Positions 40,755 to 52,200 of a stretch of DNA of 64,000 bases are shown here, piece after piece (position 1 is the stretch's first letter; each line of letters opens with the position of its first letter). The notes beneath the pieces are model-generated. The model had not been told where the DNA came from, searched no databases, and was given only the letters and a program-made list of their open reading frames with translations. The stretch is taken from the NCBI GenBank assembly GCA_016859345.1, contig CM029115.1, positions 10,981,501 to 11,045,500 of the forward strand. The letters run 5' to 3'. This stretch comes from Istiophorus platypterus. Lineage: Eukaryota > Chordata > Actinopteri > Istiophoriformes > Istiophoridae. Position numbers and translations under genes: made by a program.

Positions 40755-41765
40755 GAATTCAATCACATTTGTATGCAAACCACCCTGTGGAGGTGATGCA
40801 AGGATGCCATCAATATTTGCAATGTAATTATTAACCCTGTAAGTCCCATTTAAGTAATATTTAGTTAATGGAAAAAGAAACTGGTATTGATTGATCTGTG
40901 AATGGATTCACTTGGGATTCAGTCTAAAGGGTTTTCTGTGAAATGCTGAAGTCTTGTATCCAAATACCCAGAGCACTCTACAGCGATGTTCTCCAGGGAT
41001 TATGTAGTGTAAATGTGAAGTGCTCTGATACTTGAATCTCACTGGCTTGGTGCCAAATGGAGTTGTAATGGAAATCTTTTCTTCCCTGTATTTGCATTGT
41101 ACTACAGGATTTTGTTCATTCAAATGGACACACACTCAGCCAAACCTTCATGCACAAACCTCTGGCTAAGAATGGATTGAAATTTTTGGATCATCATTAA
41201 ACCTTGCTTGCATTTCTCTAAGTTAGCATTAGGTTATGTAAATAATATACATCTTGAATTAGAGTTTTGGAAAAAGAAAAATCTACAAAATCGTGTTTGT
41301 ACTCAGAAGCCTTAAACATATACTATGGTTTTGTGTATGTTGTGCCACATCAGAACATTTGCACTGCAAAGAAATCATAGGCCAAATACACTACCTGTTT
41401 ATCTGTAAGGTCTTGCAGTCTATTGGTGACCGGGACTGGAGAGAGACTGATTGGGATGTGGTAGTTTTTGTTTAGTTCTCTTCATGAAACACAGAGCAAG
41501 GGGAGTGGGATTAATCTTGACTGCCATTCCTTTCCCTTCCTTTCCTCTCTTCTATTCCTCTCCATTTTTGCCGTTTTGAATGTGTGTGGTATGTGTCTTA
41601 AGGGCATGTCTCTCTTTACTGAGGCCTCATTTTGCAGATCTATTGGTTTATGGTCTGTTGGACTCAAGACCAAGACAAATCCTCTGTGCTGAGTCTGACG
41701 TTAAGGATGGACCAAGGTGATAGACATTAAACAAAATGACTGGTTTAAAATCATGAATCTGTGTT

Positions 41766-41769
<4 letters not shown>

Positions 41770-41826
<57 letters not shown>
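41770..41826 (+). repeat. (GT)n microsatellite
   Basis: About 28 uninterrupted GT units, preceded by GTTTGTTT. Confidence 0.95.
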
Positions 41827-41827
<1 letters not shown>

Positions 41828-42472
41828 TTCGGTTTTACTTAGGTATGCTATTTTAATTCTCTTTTTGCTGAGAATTTTAACAAAGAATAGTAGAAATGTC
41901 ATCCAAAATGTTCAAGGTGCTGACCCGGCTCTCCGGCTCAGTTGAGATCAACACCCTCTTGACACTTTAATTAGTCATGAGTTTGGACGTTCAACACAAA
42001 GCAACAGACCTCAGCTGCTTGTTTTCCATTTCTGTACACGACCATTTGAACAGTTGTAACTTGACAGCATGGAGGTTTATTAATCAGGTTGCTTGTTTTA
42101 TCAAAGACTTCATTGATCCAATCATGTATAGTGCAGCTCCCTCAAACAGCCTGCTCTGTCTGCAAATCCATTTCAAATCCTTTGCTCCCTAATATGTCTG
42201 TGTGCATCTGTGCATGTATGCGCTTTTAATCGTGTGTCTGTGTGTGTTGAAGATTTTATACTTGTGCAGCAGAGGAGCAAAAAACACGTGCTGGTATTTT
42301 CTGTTGGCAAAATACGCCTGGGGATTTCTGTCTTGTTCTTCCTTTTCCCCAAGTCGACATTGTGTTGCTGTGTGTCTTCATCACAGTTTGTTAGTCATTA
42401 TCGTAGACAAAAGGGTTTTAATGTTACATGGTCAGATCCCCGCAATTGTTGTCCGATCCTACTGGTTGTATC

Positions 42473-42510
42473 CACACACACACGCACACACGCACACACG
42501 CACACACACA
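42473..42510 (+). repeat. (CA)n microsatellite with CG interruptions
   Basis: CACACACACGCACACACGCA and continuing. A short interrupted CA run. Confidence 0.9.
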
Positions 42511-43929
42511 TACAGTTTTTAATTACAGTGTCTTGCACTGACCCCAGGTTTATCCTATCCAATCACCCAGATTTAACCCTCTGTCTGTCCCTCAATGTTC
42601 ACATTAGACTTCTTCAGTTATTTGCTGAGCTGGTGCACCTGTGACCAAACAGATTACATTTTGGTTTTTAGATTTATTTCAGTCTTTACTTCCCTTCAGA
42701 AGACTGACTCTGTTCCTTTTTTCCTCGGTTTTTGTGCCTGTTGGACAGCAGGTGATGTTGACTTTTCCATGGAAAATTAGGATCTCCAAGCTTTACCCAT
42801 CACCACATGTCATGCTGTGGTTTTGAAACCTGATGTGTGTAGTCTGCATTATGCACTTCACATATTGTTATATTTTTTAGTCTTTAGCCTTTTGGAGATC
42901 TCTCTGCTCTTCTGCTCCTCTCTGGTAGGAGATGCTCTTATGCTAGCCGTGGTAGTTTGTTAGTAGCCTCCCAGTGGCCCACTAGCATTTTTCTGCTCTT
43001 TTATAGTTGTTCTTGGCCTCATCTCAGAGTACGATAGCTGGGCAGACATGACAGAGATGCCCACGCATGGACCGTGTAATGGGGGGAGAGAAATGAGGGT
43101 GAGAGAGCAAGATGAGCAAGAGACAGAGAAAGAAAGAACGCTTCAGTGCATCTCAGAACATAGCCTGGCTCACCATGTGGCTCGCTAAGGGGCCTCTTGC
43201 TCCAAGGGGAACCATGATTAGAGCCGGTGGGGTTTCCCTGGTGAAGTGGAGTGCAGCATCAGCAGTACTGATCTCAGGGCTACAGCATGACATGCAAAGC
43301 CATAAAGATGGCCCTTCCAAACCCTGACACCCGAGGGGGTTGCATGCTTGCTATGATTAGACTACAGTACACATGCCACATATATTATGTAATGAACAAA
43401 TATTAATTTTCCAAAGCATGCGCAATTTATTTCGACTACCTTTTTAGTCTGTTCTCATAGGGTTTTTTTTTTCTCTACTGAATGTGATTTATCCAGAGCA
43501 TACTGGTCCTACAGCAAAATTCTTATCTCACATTTTGGATATGAACAATGAAAAAGCAAAATTTCCAAAAAGCCATTACCAGATGTATGACATTCATTGT
43601 CTCTTAATATATAAATAACCATTTTTACGCTGCCAGTCTTCAAAAATATATTAAATTATTGACCATTTTGATGTTGGAGTCCAATGTCTGATGCATGTTT
43701 GCTGATTACACATATGGGATATAAATGTCGTCTGGTCAACTAGTGCTAAGCAATTGTAACAGCTAATATGTGTTCATTTCTTTTTTGACTATTACTATGC
43801 GTCATGCTTCTTTATGTACTGTATTTCTTCTTTCTCTGCTTTCACGTGTAAAGGTACCGTGTCCTTTTCTACTTCCTCTCTTTGTCCTCTTAGAATTTAT
43901 GATGGTGGCCTAATCTGGAGTGGTTTATT

Positions 43930-43949
43930 TATGTAACTTCTCTCTACAG
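43930..43949 (+). other. mctp1: splice acceptor of mctp1 exon 2
   Basis: A pyrimidine-rich stretch ends in CTTCTCTCTACAG at 43949, immediately before GGC ATC AGC. It is a good vertebrate 3' splice site in phase 0, matching the exon 1 donor. Confidence 0.85.
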
Positions 43950-44070
43950 GGCATCAGCATAGTGGGGCCCAGTAATGCAGAACCCTTGCCTCAACCTCCT
44001 AGTCCAGCCATGTACCAGTTGGATATTGTCTTAAAGAGGGGGAACAACCTGGCCATCCGAGATCGGACAG
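43950..44070 (+). CDS. mctp1: mctp1 coding exon 2, start of first C2 domain
   Basis: This 121-bp exon encodes 40 full codons plus one base. Residues 1-20 form a proline-rich linker (GISIVGPSNAEPLPQPPSPA). From MYQLDIVLKRGNNLAIRDRT the sequence is the first beta-strand and loop of the first C2 domain, corresponding to MYQLDITLRRGQSLAARDR in mammalian MCTP1. The leading aspartate of the Ca2+-binding loop 1 is the D of RDR. The MCTP2 paralog differs here (MYLLTIHLKEG), so MCTP1 is the better call. The exon ends ACA G|GTAGGG in phase 1, so the split glycine codon continues in the next exon (expected ...SDPYVKF), which lies right of the window. The preceding partner is the exon ending at 167. Confidence 0.93.
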
Positions 44071-44076
44071 GTAGGG
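44071..44076 (+). other. mctp1: splice donor of mctp1 exon 2
   Basis: GTAGGG follows GGACAG. It is a moderate U1 match (lacking A at +4 and with G at +6). Reading through gives RGFVSY and further non-C2 residues, so the exon must end here. Confidence 0.85.
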
Positions 44077-45164
44077 GCTTTGTTTCCTATTCTTCCTGTT
44101 ACCTCAACAGCACTGAGTCCTGTGTGGACAAGGCAGACAGCTTCATCAAACCTCTGTCTAGACCAGAGCCTACTCTATCCCAGTCTCTGTCCATCTTTCA
44201 CAATTGTTTTGTTAATGGCACAGCCAGTGCAGCACCCAAGATGCTACCATCCTCAAGGAATTCAACTTTTTTATCGTTAGCTTTATTGTTATTACATCCT
44301 CTAGCTATTTGCTATCTTTAAGGGTCTACCTCCATTTTTTTGGCAGTGTAATATATATTTTATTCTATTTTCACCTTGAATCTTTTTTCTCACATTTACT
44401 CTCTCTCCTCTCTCTCGTTTCACTCTCTCTGTAGTTTTATTAAATCACACATCTCGCCCTCAGAGTTAACTCCATTTTCCATTTGTGAAATGAGATAGAA
44501 TTGCTAGGAATGATGCAGCACATTTCCTGTGCATCTAGGAATGAGAAGAATAGAGCTTTGATAGAGATTATAGAGATTTTCATAGTGTTCTATGCTCAAT
44601 GTAAACACCCCAAACAGAATAAACTGGCACAAACTGATTAAAATTTTGATAGGTTACAGAGTAGTAGGCTAAACCTTATCATAAACCAGTCATGAGAAAA
44701 TTTGCAGAATGTAAACGATTTAACACGATTATTTTCTGGCTGCGTTCTTACTGTACATGCTCTCTGTCCTGTCATAAATACGATTCTCTGCTTCCCAAAA
44801 GGGCGGCTTGTTATCCAATTATTGGTTAAGAGCAACACAATAACAGCAACTAAAAGCAACAGACATTAGATACCCATCTTCATGGAGCTGATGTGCTAGA
44901 GTTTTGTCATTCCTGAACACTGCGTTGAAAACGATGAATCTATTGGGTGAACAAACTGAACTAAATCAGTTCCTGACGTGATCCTTTCTGAGTCTTCAGT
45001 TAAACTGGTAGTCAGATGCAAGTGAACGTGCATGGATACACTCATTGAGTGACTCAAGTCATTTGTTTGCAGGAGAAATGGGGTGTATGGAAGACAGGAA
45101 ATACAGAGCTGATTCTGGTTGCTAACATTTAGCTGAAACAATTCAACAACACTGGTCTAGGACT

Positions 45165-45250
45165 GCACACACACAGACACACACACACAGACACACACAC
45201 ACACACACAGTGTGTCTTTGTGTGTGCATGTATGTATGTATGTGTGTGTC
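45165..45250 (+). repeat. (CA)n followed by (TG)n/(TATG)n, inverted microsatellite pair
   Basis: An interrupted CA run (to about 45209) passes directly into TGTGTCTTTGTGTGTGCATG and TATG units. The two halves are self-complementary, so the single strand could fold back. Confidence 0.85.
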
Positions 45251-46151
45251 ACTGCTATCCTGTGTACAATGAATAAGAAATGTAAACAGTATTGATATTT
45301 TCACAATACAAGTTGGTAGAGAGACAGATTTATTGGCCCCATCCAGGCCACCATCTGGTTTGTATTCATACTATTGTATACTCAATATGATTAGAAAGCA
45401 AAAAAGGTCCAGTCATTAATTTCAAAAAATCTTTCAATTTTGACAGTTAAATTCCCCCTTTACCTTAGAATAAAACAGAAGAGAAAAAAAAGGTGGGGAG
45501 AGAAAAGCCCCCTAATGAATGATTGATTAGAGAAGAGCTAAATCAATTGATTGAAGAAATGACTGTAAGGCATTAAATCATGATATTCAAGCATGAGTGA
45601 ACAAATAAATTTACCCTTCATCTATCAAATTCCATCTTGAGAGTTACATTAATCAAAATATTGGTCATATTGTGTGGAGGACTAAAATACTGCATAGAGG
45701 TTATGGCTGTCGACTGAAATGATGAAACTTACCCACATATTACTTATGGTGGTCATGAATGCTCTTTTTGACTTTACTTACTTCTCCACATTCATGTTTG
45801 CTCATCATAACAGGTGCTACTTCACTTGTTTTGGCCATAGTCTCTCAACTCTTTTCATTTTCTCATTCTCTCTTTACTCTGTTTTTTCTTTTTCTGTTTT
45901 TGAGCCCAGGTTAGTTGGTGACTCACCATTTTGACTTAGCTAGTCAGTTTGTGGTACATGTATGTTCTGGACATCTGACTGGTCAAAGTTTTTGCACCAT
46001 TTTCACAGTAACAGTGGTGGGTGGGGTATCAGATGACAAGTTTAAATATATTTCCCACATATATTTGCATGGAAAAACAAAAATTGAATTGTCAGTTAAC
46101 TAGGTCCGTAAATTTAAAGTAACGTAAATTGCTGCACTTGATCCCATTCAA

Positions 46152-46226
46152 GGGTCAATCATAGACCTTAGCATGACCTTTGCATTGACCCCTCCTGGGT
46201 CTTAGGTCATCTGTGCCCTTTGACCT
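46152..46226. promoter_or_regulatory. cluster of nuclear-receptor half-sites including a DR1
   Basis: Within 75 bases there are GGGTCA (46152), TGACCT (46174), TGACCC (46186), AGGTCA (46204), and TGCCCT-T-TGACCT (46214-46226). The last reads AGGTCA-A-AGGGCA on the minus strand. That is a one-mismatch DR1, the class bound by HNF4, COUP-TF (NR2F) and RXR heterodimers. This is motif evidence only; activity is inferred. Confidence 0.35.
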
Positions 46227-46451
46227 CTCCTGAGAGCAGGGCTAAACTGCTTCTTGATTGATCAGAAACCAAAAAGACGATGTATATTGAAAATCCTGAG
46301 GGACACTGGGCCATATTTCAAGGTAAAACAACATATTTGATAATCCATTAGCTACTGTTAGACAACAGCTAACCTTAGCATTCAACCACTTCCTACCTAA
46401 CCATTTAATAGTGTTACATGATACATAGGAAAAGGTGTAAATTAATTCTGA

Positions 46452-46730
46452 AATACATTTATTTAAGCCTGAAAGTATAACACACTGGATGTAATCAAGC
46501 TTGCAATGTAATGTTAACTCTCTTGCTGTCAGCAACATTATATGACAGTATGCTCACTGGAACACATGTTTCTCTGTGATGTACAGATCACCATATATCA
46601 TATACAAAAGTGTGTTCCAAGCCTTATAGAATTTGATCTGACATTTAGCAATGCATGTAAGCTTGATTACATCAAGGATATAATCTGTGTAAAAATTAAA
46701 CAGAAATAAGTGTTTCAGTGAGCATAATAA
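46452..46730. repeat. candidate degenerate inverted repeat (MITE-like)
   Basis: GATGTAATCAAGCTTGCAAT (about 46489-46508) is nearly the reverse complement of ATGTAAGCTTGATTACATC (about 46655-46673). Outward of these, AAATACATTTATTT (from about 46451) pairs loosely with AAATAAGTGTTTCAG (from about 46704). Arms of about 60-75 bases surround a spacer of about 145 bases. Terminal ends and target-site duplication were not established. Confidence 0.4.
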
Positions 46731-48022
46731 TATCTAATAACATCGAAATGGCAATTCTCAACTCTCAATCATCTCTGAGCCATGTGTGAGCTTTGTTGTT
46801 GTTTGTTTGTTACACAAACAAATAGTTGACCCAGAAACAGTTAGAAGCCAAGTGTGCTGTACATAGTAGAGTATGACTTTGTTAAAGCAGCTTTCAGTTT
46901 GTGAACGATATCTTTATCCAAAAAAATTCTCAGCTCACTTGCCAATCCTTCACGGATCATTGTTATTAGATCACTAGTGAGCTGAACTGAAAGTTAGGCC
47001 GTTTCTCAGTTCAGTGATTGGGACTACGCTGTCAGAGTGCCCGGCAAGCACTGAACGTTCCTATGAACTACTGCTAGTCTCTTGAACAAATCTTTTAATG
47101 AACTGATACTAAGGATTCAGTACACTTAAAATAACTGCTCTGATCATTGCTACTCTGCACTCACTTCCCACATATGTGGGGACAGAAGCTCCAACACCTT
47201 TTAATAATGGTGGCAGCAGTTTCTAAATAACGGAGCTCGGAAGATTATGACAAAATTAGAGATGATTAAAAAAAATACTATGCTTGTAATCATTATTTAT
47301 GTCTGATTCTATTTATTGAAAAACCTTAAAATTACATCTATTCCTTCTATGTCCCTGAAAATCCAAAATAATTAGCCTTTGCAAATATCATTCTTTACAG
47401 ATTAGCTACCAGACACACAGTGTCTTCTACTTAGACAATAAAAGACACTACCTAGATTAGGCTACATTTAGAGGCAAGAGAAGAGAGAAAGGAAAGGAAG
47501 CCAATAAACTGCATACATGTGTCAAAAACAAATTAAACCGACAGAGCTTTCGTATGTTGACAGTAGGCGTGTGTTAAAAATGTACTGTAGTATACATTCT
47601 TTGGTCATAACAAACAGACTGCATTGCTCAGCAGACCTTATAAGAAAAAGCTCAACTGAAAGAACATGGTAAAAGGAACAATACAACAGACTTATAGATT
47701 CTTACTTAGTAAATACTCAGTTGTCAGGGAATGAGTCATATAGTGTTTGTGAATACATCTTGTGTGTTCCACCACAAGACTGGAGATGTAAGTGATGACT
47801 ATCCACACAACATTTAAAAGTTGTCTGCTTCATGGCTGAACAAAAGTTGTTTTAGTTGTTTGCTATTTGCTGATCACTTATATAGTCTATTAAAAGAAAG
47901 CATTTGCCTTTTGGCCAATGCAGATTGTCTCAAAATGCCAGATGATGGCTGATTAATCTCCATCCTTAGCAATGAGAAAAAAGTTAAGAAAAATAAAGCC
48001 GAACACTGCTATTACACTGTGA

Positions 48023-48051
48023 TAATATAATATAATATAATATAATATAAT
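48023..48051 (+). repeat. (TATAA)n microsatellite
   Basis: Five to six uninterrupted ATATA/TAATA pentamers. Confidence 0.9.
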
Positions 48052-48446
48052 TATTGGCAAGTACAAGTACTAAGACTAAGGAGGATATGCAGTGTCTAAC
48101 CAGAATGTGAGAAGCAGTAAAATGCAGAGTAATGGACACATGTGTAGAGATATATAAATAACAGGGTGGAGTAAATAGGAATACCCTAATATATAAACAA
48201 TATGCACAATATTAACAGTATGAACAGAGGGAAATGAATATGCTAAGATATAGCAGTGCTTACGCAGTTACTCTCTTTTGAGAAATGTTTTAAGGAATAC
48301 TGTCCTACTACTGTAGATCCAACTGTATAAATAAGTGTACAAGTTGTGTTAGGGTGGGACTGGAGTTTCAACAATGACCTACATGTTCGTTTTTATTTTT
48401 CTGGCATCTGGACCAATAAAATTTAGTGCTTTCCCAAAGTAGCACG

Positions 48447-48980
48447 GGCTGGCTTCCGTGCAGCTCCAGCACATTATACAGGACCTCAGAGATTCCCTCT
48501 TCGCTGCAGTCACAAAGATTAAGTCTCTGAAAGATGAAAACAAGGCTCTAAGGGAGCAAGTTAACCAAGCAAGCTAACAGAGTCAGCTCAGACAAAAAGA
48601 TGAGCTCCTCAAAAGAGTCACCAGAAAAAGGCAGGCTCGCACTAGAGCGTATACAGACTTCCTGGCCCTGCTCACTCAGAAAGAGATTCTGCTAAAGAGG
48701 AGTGAAAAACACTGGAAAATCAGGTGTGATGCACTGGAGAGAATAACAAGAACTGGAGGAGAACAAGTTTCGAAGGGAACTGGAGAAAAACAACACTCAG
48801 ATAAGGAGGAGAACAAGATTTAAAAAGAAGAAAAGATGGAGAACAAAGAAAATGAGGAGGTGGAGGAGGAGACAAACAGGAGTGAAGATAAACAAATAAG
48901 AAAAAGGAGGAAATGCCAGAGAAGAGGAGGGGGAAGAAAAAGAACAGGGGTTAGATATAGCAGAACATCCCTCCCCATGA
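48447..48980 (+). pseudogene. decayed coding relic, coiled-coil-like, in-frame stops
   Basis: One + strand frame reads through this stretch with only isolated stops. It begins after a TAG (about 48440) with LQHIIQDLRDSLFAAVTKIK and SLKDENKALREQVNQ, hits a TAA near 48576, continues QLRQKDELLKRVTRKRQART and AYTDFLALLTQKEILLKRSE, then HWKIRCDALERITR. It has another TAA near 48822 and ends with KRRKCQRRGGGRKRTG. The heptad-like L/I spacing and the high K/E/R/Q content suggest a coiled coil. No M-initiated intact frame spans it, so it looks like a dead copy of a gene or of a retroelement ORF1. An AATAAA at 49226 could be its old polyadenylation signal. I do not recognise the family. Chance is possible in the purine-rich end, less so in 48465-48740. 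Confidence 0.5.
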
Positions 48981-49110
48981 AACCACCACCTCTCTCCCCT
49001 TTCCCCCTTCGTACCTTACCCACTACCCATTCCCCCCCTCCCCACTATTATCCTTTATCTACCCTAACCTCTTTCTCCCCTACCCCTTGCCAACCCCACA
49101 GAACAGAAAC
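48780..49110 (+). repeat. purine-rich tract switching to pyrimidine-rich tract
   Basis: About 48780-48955 is G/A-rich (GAGGAGG, AAAAAGGAGG). From about 48965 to 49110 the same strand becomes C/T-rich (CCCTTTCCCCC, CCCCCCTCCCC). The two halves are roughly complementary in composition. Confidence 0.75.
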
Positions 49111-49225
49111 ACTTCACCACCCCATCCCTACTTGTGCATGTATTACATATTATAAGCATGTAAACTTTTCAATAGAGTTGCGATGAATTTAATAACAGGT
49201 GTCTATGTTTATCTTTCTGATTACA

Positions 49226-49231
49226 AATAAA
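49226..49231 (+). other. AATAAA hexamer, possible old poly-A signal of the 48447 relic
   Basis: ACAAATAAAGGC lies about 250 bases after the last coding-like residues of the relic. AATAAA is frequent by chance in this AT-rich DNA. Confidence 0.25.
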
Positions 49232-49239
49232 GGCTTTAA

Positions 49240-52200
49240 TGCTCTCATCAAGTACTACATTCTTACAGTATTATTTCAGGAGGAACAGATTAGATAATGT
49301 TCTCTTTCTATTTTTTTAAATATTTTTCTTTGTTTTAGATTTAAAGTAGACAATATGAGTTTACATATTTTGAAAGGTGGTGGTTTGGAAAAAGAGTCAC
49401 AGTTTTCTCTCATTTGGTGATCATATTGGTCTAAATGCCTTAAAAGAGCACCAGGTTGACAATAGGAAAGGTAAAAAATAAAATATCACTAAGATGATCT
49501 GATTACAGCAGCCATGGTAACACCTCTGAATCAACGGTGTTCACCATTCTTGAAAAACTTCCACCTCTGGCCATCATATCTCTCAAAAGAAATATAATAT
49601 ATAATAATAATGCACTCCTGTCCACATATTTCTGTTTTCTTTTAGTTAGGTTTTTTTATGGTTTGAGCTATATGCTGTTTAGTTAAATTTGCCATTTAAT
49701 GTTCACACTAACTAACTGATGATCCTGCTTCAAACACAATGAATGTGAACTTTTTAATACCACTTTAAACACCTCCACTGGCCAGAAGGGGATTAGTTAA
49801 AATGGTTTATTTACATTTTAACCAATATTTCATGTAACTGCATTTTTCTCTATGTATTTAGTTCGCTCTTGTTGATGAAATCACAAAAGTGTTCTTAGAC
49901 GTCACTGCCAAAAAGATTGGATAGCCACTGAGAAAGACGAATGCATGATGTAGTCATCACTTTTGTGCATATCACATAATTATGTCGGTTAAATGCATCT
50001 GCGCATGTTAACACCAGACTGTATTAAATTACATCCCATGTAAACAGATGATCTAAAAACTTCCTGGGGAAAAATTTCAATCTGAATGGAAAAAACTGTG
50101 CGTAACCACAGCTATTGTCATTTTTGGAGCTTAAGCGGTTGGTACTAGTATGACCTTCTTGTTACTTTTATGTAACATGAACTTACCTACTCTGTGGGAT
50201 TTGCAATGTGATCAAGCCTTTTAGGGTTTTTTTTGTCTTTTTTTTTTTTTTACTGTAAGTAAAGACAGTATGCGACCTGCACTCTTGCACAGGTCTCTAC
50301 ATTTTGTGATGAAATCTAATTTCGTAACCAAAATCAGAGACCCAAAGTGGTAGTTCAACTTCATAATGGTTTAAAGGGGTCAGTGCACCAGGAGTGGGTA
50401 TGTTTATGTACTGCTATCTTGGGTTGTTAATTTTATTGTGTATACCTATTTTTCCTGTTGTGGGAAGAAAGACTTCATACTCTTTGCACCATTATAGAAG
50501 TCATATTATACCTAATAAACTGTAATATTCTGCTTCTTCGCAGTCGGCGTTTAGTTGTAACTTTAAGTGCAAGACAAATTGCCTTGTCTGAACAGCCTTT
50601 ACAGTATGTTTAAGAAGGTGAATAAATATTGCCTAGTGAAAGGCCAGCCAGCAAAAACAAGCAAGGCATTGCCAACAGTTGGTTTGGATGGTGATGGATG
50701 CAAAGGTCTCATTAATGGTTGTAGTAGTCACCAGTTTGACAGATCTGAATAAGCGGCCCTGCTTTCTCTCTGACATTTTAGTTCACTACCTGCCCACCCA
50801 GATAATGAGCAGTAAGGTGCAGAACCCCCTTGTCCTGTCATGAGCCCATCAAAACAGCTCATTATACAGAGGGGAGACACAGAAATATAGTACACTAAAT
50901 TCAGTCTGCAATATTGTCTTAGCAGCAATCACTTATAACATATTGTTTCATCGCACAATGCTCAGAGAGTGCTTCTTCAAAGTATTAATAAAATCTTTAC
51001 ATTTTCTACTGTCAGGACCTTCACATGTTGCTGCTGTCATACAGGCGAAGGATAAAACACAGAAGGCAGACATTGGATTGGTTGGATTTTCCATTTACTA
51101 ATTAGTCTTGGCTCCCTTTCTGGGTATGCAGACTTGAGAAGAGCTGAGTTGTCAAATAATACTTTCTGGAAGAAGTAATTTAGTTCTACTCCTTATTGAT
51201 TCACTAAAAGCCCTGACATGAATTATAAATAATATAAATAGTTTCCAGTTTTGTCAGCAAAAATTTCAAAAAATTAAAAATACCTCTGCTATATGTAATT
51301 TCAGAAATTTCAAATATTCATATCCAGTGAACAATGAAGTTAAACTAATAACTGAAAACATTCACCATAAATCATTGAGATTATTTCTCTGACTAACTAT
51401 GTAGAATAATTGGATACCAACATGTCTCTTTGCAGTGGTCAAAAAAAGAACTCCTTATCATGTTGTAGGGGAATCAACGACAGTTTGATTTTAGTTGAAT
51501 TTTAATAGCAGTCTGAAGTTTTCTGAGGTGCTGGAATTTGTATCCAAACAAACATGTGCAGACAGAATGGATGATGATATGTAAAGTTAGCATAGTTTTA
51601 CAAGAGGCTAACAGAAGTACACAGTGTTGTCTGACACTGCAGCTCTGATCCATGCATCAAACTGATGTATCCTGACACAAAAGAAGGAGGGAGAGAGGAA
51701 TTTTTAAAATAAGGATTTCATCCGATCCGAGTAAACATCATTACATAATTTGCTTATGAATGGTATCATACTTAAAGCCCACCACCTAATTAAACTACAT
51801 ATAAAATACAGGCCTCTGTTTATAGACTGCAGAAAAGTCTTTGCTCCACTTTTCGTGAGCAGTGACATTCCTCATAAAGAATTTTGACCTCTTGCACCCT
51901 CTTGCACTCATGCGTTTCTGCTGACCATGCAGGTGCTGTCAGTTTATGTCTGAGGGGAGAGGGTTCAGTGCTTAGGGCAGTGGGAGGACATTGAATGTGG
52001 CCCATGGACACAGCGCAGGCATTGACATAAGGAATGACATAGTGAAACCGATGTATCATTATACAAATACCTATGTGTCACCCTGTGAAGATATAATGCT
52101 ATATTTGGCCCTTCTGCAATTTCTTAGACCACTGATGAAAACTGTGAAACATTTCTTACCCTTTGCAGATCACTTGCTTCCATGTGAGACATTTTTTTTT

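Larger units (their letters stand above)
38400..43929. other. intronic, simple repeats only
   Basis: Non-coding DNA with four CA/GT-type microsatellites listed separately. No further mctp1 exon, gene or named transposon was recognised. Confidence 0.5.
168..43949 (+). other. mctp1: mctp1 intron 1 (complete, about 43.8 kb)
   Basis: The interval runs from the donor GTGAGT at 168 to the acceptor CTCTCTACAG ending at 43949. Both junctions are phase 0 and the joined reading gives a continuous MCTP1-like sequence. Its content is AT-rich non-coding DNA with interspersed repeats, microsatellites and one decayed coding relic, listed separately. I found no further convincing mctp1 exon inside it, although a short alternative first exon could be missed by eye. 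Confidence 0.8.
46230..48400. other. intronic, one candidate inverted repeat and a (TATAA) run
   Basis: AT-rich non-coding DNA. It includes a degenerate inverted repeat (46452-46730), a perfect 14-bp palindrome CCCACATATGTGGG (47167-47180) and (TATAA)n (48023-48051). The part around 46930-47140 with GAACTGA/TCAGTTC words may be old transposon DNA, but I cannot name it. Confidence 0.45.

Noticed and set aside
43920..44321. 133-codon open frame containing mctp1 exon 2
   Set aside because: Only 43950-44070 is exon. The upstream part is the pyrimidine tract and acceptor, and the downstream part runs past the GTAGGG donor without C2-domain similarity.
46930..47140. GAACTGA/TCAGTTC-rich block as a transposon terminus
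   Set aside because: The words are short, no paired ends or target duplications were found, and I could not name a family.
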